This document shows, piece by piece, positions 33,662 to 38,217 of a DNA stretch of 38,217 nucleotides. Where the stretch lies: the IMG/VR virus record IMGVR_UViG_3300035698_013896, positions 1-38,217 of that record. One strand, written 5' to 3'. The first letter of the stretch is position 1; every line of letters starts with the position of its first letter. The notes beneath the pieces are model-generated. The model was not told where the DNA came from, searched no databases, and saw only the letters and a program-made list of their open reading frames with translations. A program made the position numbers and the translations under genes. The stretch is from a virus.

Positions 33662-34447
33662 ATGGCACAAACAGATTGGGCAGTAATGGAAGATTCAATT
33701 GACGGTACTGACATGGAGGGTATAACAGTCAAGCGTGGTCCTAGTCATGGCTATCCTTCTCCGGTCGGTGGAAATGATTTTGTTTTCGCAATGAATTCAA
33801 TACAATCAGTAGCCGGGGCGGTAGCATTGTATTGTACTATTGAAGGTTATTCACCAATTTTGCCAAGAGTTGCAACTGAATCTGGTGGTGGTGGTTATGT
33901 ATCTGCTGCGATAAAAAAAGGTGCATCTGGTGGGAAAACAAATTACTCACCGTTTATCTTTATTGGCGCACAAGGTAATTCGGTTAATGACGATGGCTAT
34001 TTGCTTGGATTAGAGAATGCAGTTCCGCATCGAATTGTATTGGCAAAGGGCAAGATCGTTAACGGTATTCCCTCAATATCTGAGGAAAGCGATACTACGA
34101 TATTGAGATATTCACAAGATGCCTTTGACGATAACGTGTGGCATCAATTACGACTGGATATGGTTGTCAATGATAATGACGATGTTGTGTTATGGGCATT
34201 CAAATCTGATATTGCGGAAAGTGTTGGAGCAGGTGATGTCACTGATCCTGTATGGGAGCCAATTCAGTTTAATGATGCCCTTGAATTTCCAGACGGTGTT
34301 TTTGTTGATGATCGTAATGAGATAAATTCTGGTAGCGCACCATTGTTATTTGGTTACGTTGGTTTTGGTGCAATGATAAGAGACTCTACTAGAAGGGTTT
34401 ACTTTGACGCACTTGAAGTGATTAGACAATTGGCACCAACTGTTTAA
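33662..34447 (+). CDS. tail lectin-like protein (concanavalin A-type fold, tentative)
   Basis: The 261-residue product resembles a laminin G/ConA-like beta-sandwich: FVFAMNSIQSVAGAVALYCTIEG, SPFIFIGAQGNSVNDDGYLLGLENAVPHRIVLAKGKI, then DDNVWHQLRLDMVVNDNDDVVLWAFKSD, which is the typical 'W-H-x-x-x-x-x-V-...-D' end of such domains, and YVGFGAMIRDSTRRVYFDALEV. It would bind polysaccharide at the host surface. There is no catalytic acid pair of a glucanase that I can identify. AGGAG lies 7 nt upstream of the ATG. Confidence 0.75.
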   Translation: MAQTDWAVMEDSIDGTDMEGITVKRGPSHGYPSPVGGNDFVFAMNSIQSVAGAVALYCTIEGYSPILPRVATESGGGGYVSAAIKKGASGGKTNYSPFIFIGAQGNSVNDDGYLLGLENAVPHRIVLAKGKIVNGIPSISEESDTTILRYSQDAFDDNVWHQLRLDMVVNDNDDVVLWAFKSDIAESVGAGDVTDPVWEPIQFNDALEFPDGVFVDDRNEINSGSAPLLFGYVGFGAMIRDSTRRVYFDALEVIRQLAPTV

Positions 34448-34458
34448 GCGGGTAAAAA

Positions 34459-36909
34459 ATGGCAGAAAAAACAGTATTTGAAATAGGCACAAAGGGTATC
34501 AATTGGGGCAGGATAGAACCAGATTCCTGGACTCCAGTTCATGGCGACTGGGTGTTCTGTCTTGGACTTGATAAGAAAAATACTATTTTCCCGTATTATC
34601 ATGAAGCCACTTATGATGGTGGTACAGAAGAATTACCTACCTCTTGGACTGTTGATATTCCTTACGGTCTAAAAACTGGAGACAGACAGCAAGTATCACA
34701 AGACATTGACCTTACGACTATCAATTACGTTCGTGCTGCTTTTTTTATGGAACTACCAACAGAAGCACCTCCGCTGCATGGATGGGAATTATCAATCCTG
34801 ATAGATGGTGTTAAAAAATCAAGAATGGTAATGAATAGGGCTAGGGCTAGAACCCGTTATGATCTGGCCGCTAATGTCTCAAAAATCGCCGGAGAGCATT
34901 CGGTTGCGTTTAGACTTACACTTGTATCGGATTTGACGTGGATAACCACATCCATTGACACCATAGGCTATCAGATACCGTTTGTAGGCGTTGATACCGT
35001 TGTACTAGATAGAGATCAATCTAAACCGGCGTTAATAAACCGTGACCCGGAGCCTTATGAACATGAGGTTCCAGTTGATTCAAGCGTTTATCTTGAAATT
35101 ATCAATCCAGATAATGACAGTATTTCAATCGAAAAAACAAAAGTCTGGATTGATAAAATATTGGTATTTGATGGATCATTATATTCCGGTGATGCAAGTG
35201 AAGTTTGGAAACCGGGGTTTTCAGGCGACTGGTCATTAAATAACGATACTCTGACAATAGATATAAATCCTGAAAAAGACTTCGTGAGTCTTAATAGAAC
35301 AAATGTCAGAGTGATATCCGAATCAGATGGTGTCCATGTTGGTACAATTGATACCAATTATTCGTTCTGGATAGAAGACTTAACACTACCAATGGTTTCA
35401 TATGCCGAAGCGTGGGGACAGACTAAGATAAGATTGCATTTTGGTCAATCTCTTGTGGAAAATGATTTATCGCCACAGACTGTGCAGGCATTGTTTCCAT
35501 GGGGATTGGAGACGCTTGAATATGATACTGTATTGCGGAGATGGATAAAAGATGATTTCACCTATCCATATGTTGCATCCGGGACAGAGCTTTTTTTCAT
35601 CAAGCACTTGGATACTCTGGTAATAAAAGTTGATAATGACGATCCAGTTGAAATAAGATTTTTATCATCATGGTTCTTGGATAATGAAAATGCTACAGCG
35701 GTTGAAGTGGCTGCTTTTCTTGATGCTGAGTTAGATACCGCTACGGCATGGGAAAAAAATAACAGGGTTTATATTAAATCTAATGACAGCGGTGGTTCAA
35801 TCCAAGTGGTGTCTGGTACGGCAAATACTGTGCTTGGATTTCCAACACAAAAATCTAGTAGGAAACTTCCGTACAATACTTCGTCTGGTGAACATGCGGT
35901 TGCTGCATTTTCCACATATTTGGATGGTAGAACAGGTGAAAGAAGAAAACTGTATGATTTGTACAATTCAGACGAGAGGTTTATTTTAGAACCTGAGTCT
36001 GAAATAATAATGCCCACAGAGGCATTGAATCATCTTAACTATACTATCACAAGGGAGAACGATACTTTAACGCCCACTGTGTCGCTAACGCCCATTTCCG
36101 CACAATTTATTGATACTCAAACTGTGGAAATAACAACAAACACTCAGATGACCCCATTATCACCATACAAGATTTCATGTACTGAAATAAAGGACATGGA
36201 TGGTAACGTCATTGATGAGAATAATAATTATGCAGATTTTTTAGGCTGGCAACCACCTGTACCAGCAAAAAGAACACTGGAATTGTATGACATGATTCCG
36301 CAAGTTAATCGGACAATGGACGAGTCAAAAGATGCATACAGGATATTGCGAACATTGCAGGAACCACTGGATTTAGTTTTATATGATGTTGATAAATTTC
36401 CATCAACTTGGAATCCAGAAACAGCTCAAATGATATTTGTAGAAGCAATGTTACAAGACTTGGGAAATCCGTTTGACTGGCTTGATCTTGACGAAACTAT
36501 GATGCGGAGACTTGTATATAATCTGGTGCCGCTATACAAATTGAAGGGTACTGGTCCCGGTATTGAAGCAGCATTAAGTTTCTTTCTTAAAATTGATTCC
36601 AATGTTATCGCCTATTCGCAGGAAGATTACTGGATATTAGGACAATCAGAACTTGGAGTTGACACCGTGCTGGGAATGGATAACAGAAGATTGAAATTTA
36701 CATTTAATATAGAAGTATTTTCGGTTGACGGTGTTGTCCGGGTAATGACAGGTAATGAAGAAGCAAGTGCCAGAAAACTGATAGCATATATGAAAGCATC
36801 ACAAGAGCATTTTGGAGAATTTATCCAGATTACCAGTGATGTAACTACTGATTATTGGGTATTAGGAGTGTCACAATTAGGCACTACAACAGTATTAGCG
36901 GAAGGATAG
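34459..36909 (+). CDS. large baseplate-fibre adaptor with C-terminal P2 gpI-like domain
   Basis: In this 816-residue protein, the C-terminal third has the tail_P2_I pattern: LYDVDKFPSTWNPETAQMIFVEAMLQDLGNPFDWLDLDETMMRRLVYNLVPLYKLKGTGPGIEAALSFFLKID (about residues 640-715), the gpI signature with its LYxxKGTxxGI. Residues 175-310 are Ig-like. Residues 378-462 form a module shared with the tail sheath (DTLVIKVDNDDPVEI...GTANTVLGF). The tail of the protein has a 17-residue motif twice (723-739 and 798-814). gpI-type proteins join baseplate and tail fibre, and here a fibre-like gene follows. GGG lies 7 nt upstream. Confidence 0.82.
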   Translation: MAEKTVFEIGTKGINWGRIEPDSWTPVHGDWVFCLGLDKKNTIFPYYHEATYDGGTEELPTSWTVDIPYGLKTGDRQQVSQDIDLTTINYVRAAFFMELPTEAPPLHGWELSILIDGVKKSRMVMNRARARTRYDLAANVSKIAGEHSVAFRLTLVSDLTWITTSIDTIGYQIPFVGVDTVVLDRDQSKPALINRDPEPYEHEVPVDSSVYLEIINPDNDSISIEKTKVWIDKILVFDGSLYSGDASEVWKPGFSGDWSLNNDTLTIDINPEKDFVSLNRTNVRVISESDGVHVGTIDTNYSFWIEDLTLPMVSYAEAWGQTKIRLHFGQSLVENDLSPQTVQALFPWGLETLEYDTVLRRWIKDDFTYPYVASGTELFFIKHLDTLVIKVDNDDPVEIRFLSSWFLDNENATAVEVAAFLDAELDTATAWEKNNRVYIKSNDSGGSIQVVSGTANTVLGFPTQKSSRKLPYNTSSGEHAVAAFSTYLDGRTGERRKLYDLYNSDERFILEPESEIIMPTEALNHLNYTITRENDTLTPTVSLTPISAQFIDTQTVEITTNTQMTPLSPYKISCTEIKDMDGNVIDENNNYADFLGWQPPVPAKRTLELYDMIPQVNRTMDESKDAYRILRTLQEPLDLVLYDVDKFPSTWNPETAQMIFVEAMLQDLGNPFDWLDLDETMMRRLVYNLVPLYKLKGTGPGIEAALSFFLKIDSNVIAYSQEDYWILGQSELGVDTVLGMDNRRLKFTFNIEVFSVDGVVRVMTGNEEASARKLIAYMKASQEHFGEFIQITSDVTTDYWVLGVSQLGTTTVLAEG

Positions 36910-36913
36910 AGAT

Positions 36914-38217
36914 ATGGATAAGCTAGATTTTTATTACAAACAAGTTGTCAGTGATACCGACTTAAATGATGCATTTGACGGTGCCGAAGATGCAATTTCA
37001 AACAATATGCGGTTTGCCTATGGCACTGGTATTATTAGCGGTGCTGATCTGTGTGAGGTTCCTGTATCTGCCGAAGAGGCGGTTATGATATCAGATTTTC
37101 GTTATGTTGATAATCTGGGTAGAATGGTCAAAAGACTTGCTACTGAATTGCTGAAAATCCGCTGTGATATTGATTACGAGGGTACTTCTGTAACCGATGA
37201 TCTTGGTACCGGTCAAGGCCGCTGGATAGCAGTATGGGGTGCATTCAAAAGAGAATTATCAGACCCCGTGAAGGATGGTCACGACCAAGATGTATTTTCA
37301 AAGCTGTACGATGATTATGAAATATATGTTACTCGTGGTCCGGTTGGATATGAAAACGGTGGACAACTTTGGACGGATGGTACTTTTACCGTATTATTGG
37401 ACAGGGCAGAGAAACCGACTGAATATATTGGCAGTGAGGATTATAAACCAGATGCCATTAAAATTGGCGATATTATGATCGTACATGGTGCAACCGTAAT
37501 CATAGATTCTGATATTGATATTTCAGAACGTGAGGACTGGATTCGGGAAACCGGATTTGAACACATTGCTCCAGAGGCATTGATAGCCGGTACTCCAAAG
37601 GAAGGTTTGATTGCGTTTGCCACTTGGCTAAATGATTATCTTGCTGGAATGGATGTTGAAGGATTTTGGGCAAATATCGGGGCTGAAGATGGTCAATCGT
37701 GGAACGGCTCAAATACACTGACAGTTTCCGGTGACGCAACTATTAAAAAAGTAGTTGAAAAAATCATTGAAGACCTTGCTTCACAGGTTACTACTGTTGG
37801 TGCAGACTTGATTGGTGTTGATGCATTTACGTCTCCTAATGGATTAGCTGATTTTGTCGTAGGAAGTATCAGGGCTGCAATGAGGTCTTTAGCTACCAGT
37901 GCCGATGCTTCTGTACTGGCAGAATCAATTGCAAGGGCTGGTGCGGATAGTGCTCATGCAAGTGCTTCACCTGCCCATGCTGCTGTTGATCTGTCTGTAA
38001 GTATAGCTGGTTTTTCTGCAACCAATATCAAGCAAGCGATTGTTGATGTAAATGGACCATTGGAAGATGGACATATTACAATTAACAGTCCTGAATATTC
38101 TGCTCTCCATCCGAATAAGGGTAATCATCTTCCACCAATTGAAATTGAGGAAACAGAAGCGGTAACTTCTGGAAATATGGTGTTAATTGCCAATACAAAT
38201 AATCCGAGTGGTTCTCC
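36914..38217 (+). CDS. tail fibre-like protein, 3' end outside the window (partial)
   Basis: The frame is open from the ATG at 36914 to the window edge, 434 codons without stop. It starts MDKLDFYYKQVVSDTDLNDAFDGAEDAI, like many fibre or baseplate-attached proteins. Residues 80-160 (FKRELSDPVKDGHDQDVFSKLYDDYEIYVTRG) are mixed, and after residue 300 a fibre-like repetitive section follows (LAESIARAGADSAHASASPAHAAVDLSVSIAGFSATNIKQAI). GGATAGAG lies before the ATG. Its place after the gpI-like gene fits a tail fibre or its attachment part. The missing C-terminus would hold any receptor domain. Confidence 0.78.
   Translation, partial: MDKLDFYYKQVVSDTDLNDAFDGAEDAISNNMRFAYGTGIISGADLCEVPVSAEEAVMISDFRYVDNLGRMVKRLATELLKIRCDIDYEGTSVTDDLGTGQGRWIAVWGAFKRELSDPVKDGHDQDVFSKLYDDYEIYVTRGPVGYENGGQLWTDGTFTVLLDRAEKPTEYIGSEDYKPDAIKIGDIMIVHGATVIIDSDIDISEREDWIRETGFEHIAPEALIAGTPKEGLIAFATWLNDYLAGMDVEGFWANIGAEDGQSWNGSNTLTVSGDATIKKVVEKIIEDLASQVTTVGADLIGVDAFTSPNGLADFVVGSIRAAMRSLATSADASVLAESIARAGADSAHASASPAHAAVDLSVSIAGFSATNIKQAIVDVNGPLEDGHITINSPEYSALHPNKGNHLPPIEIEETEAVTSGNMVLIANTNNPSGS

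Overview
The window is the head and tail structural module of a contractile-tailed (myovirus-type) bacteriophage, free or integrated. All supported genes lie on the + strand, are packed with short gaps or 1-8 nt overlaps, mostly have clear AGGAGG-type ribosome binding sites, and follow the canonical virion-assembly order. The composition is A+T-leaning. No integrase, lysis, replication, tRNA or bacterial housekeeping gene is visible, so host and lifestyle cannot be read from the window. The families (PBSX portal, MuF, XkdF protease, XkdG-type capsid, T4-gp19-type tube, gp25, gpJ, gpI) indicate a Gram-negative-style myovirus of no familiar model species.

Layout. 1-78: 3' end of an upstream gene, terminase by position. 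231-617: small one-TM protein. 610-4264: portal, a zinc-ribbon protein and a MuF-type minor head protein. 4293-4353: a strong sigma70-like promoter with a duplicated 14-bp element. 4372-9250: unknown protein, acidic scaffold-like protein, XkdF-like prohead protease, a second scaffold-like protein, major capsid protein and two small head proteins. 9280-11292: a two-domain glycosyltransferase inside the head cluster. 11314-12538: a protein with a histone-H1-like lysine tail and two small proteins. 12531-16033: connector and neck/tail-completion genes. 16073-18822: tail sheath and tail tube. 18909-19981: tail assembly chaperone with a -1 programmed frameshift. 19994-22201: tape measure. 22204-27892: CIS-tube-type junction protein, gp53/LysM-like protein, gpD-like hub, gpV/gp5-like spike, a hydrophobic protein, gp25 and baseplate J. 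27900-38217: receptor-facing tail proteins (Ig-like and tandem-repeat domains, CBM-like and lectin-like folds, a P2 gpI-like protein, and a fibre-like gene running off the window).

The genes form one assembly line: portal and MuF nucleate the prohead; scaffold-like proteins and the XkdF protease shape and mature the capsid; connectors close it; chaperone and tape measure set tube length under the sheath; the baseplate genes build the tip that carries the adhesins. The observations most worth checking are the three-part -1 frameshift signal in the chaperone gene, the glycosyltransferase whose GT2-like domain lacks its DxD, the DWSGDLN C-terminal tag shared by the two genes flanking the protease, the relocation of the XkdF N-terminal motif to another gene, the promoter with duplicated element, and modules shared between tail proteins.
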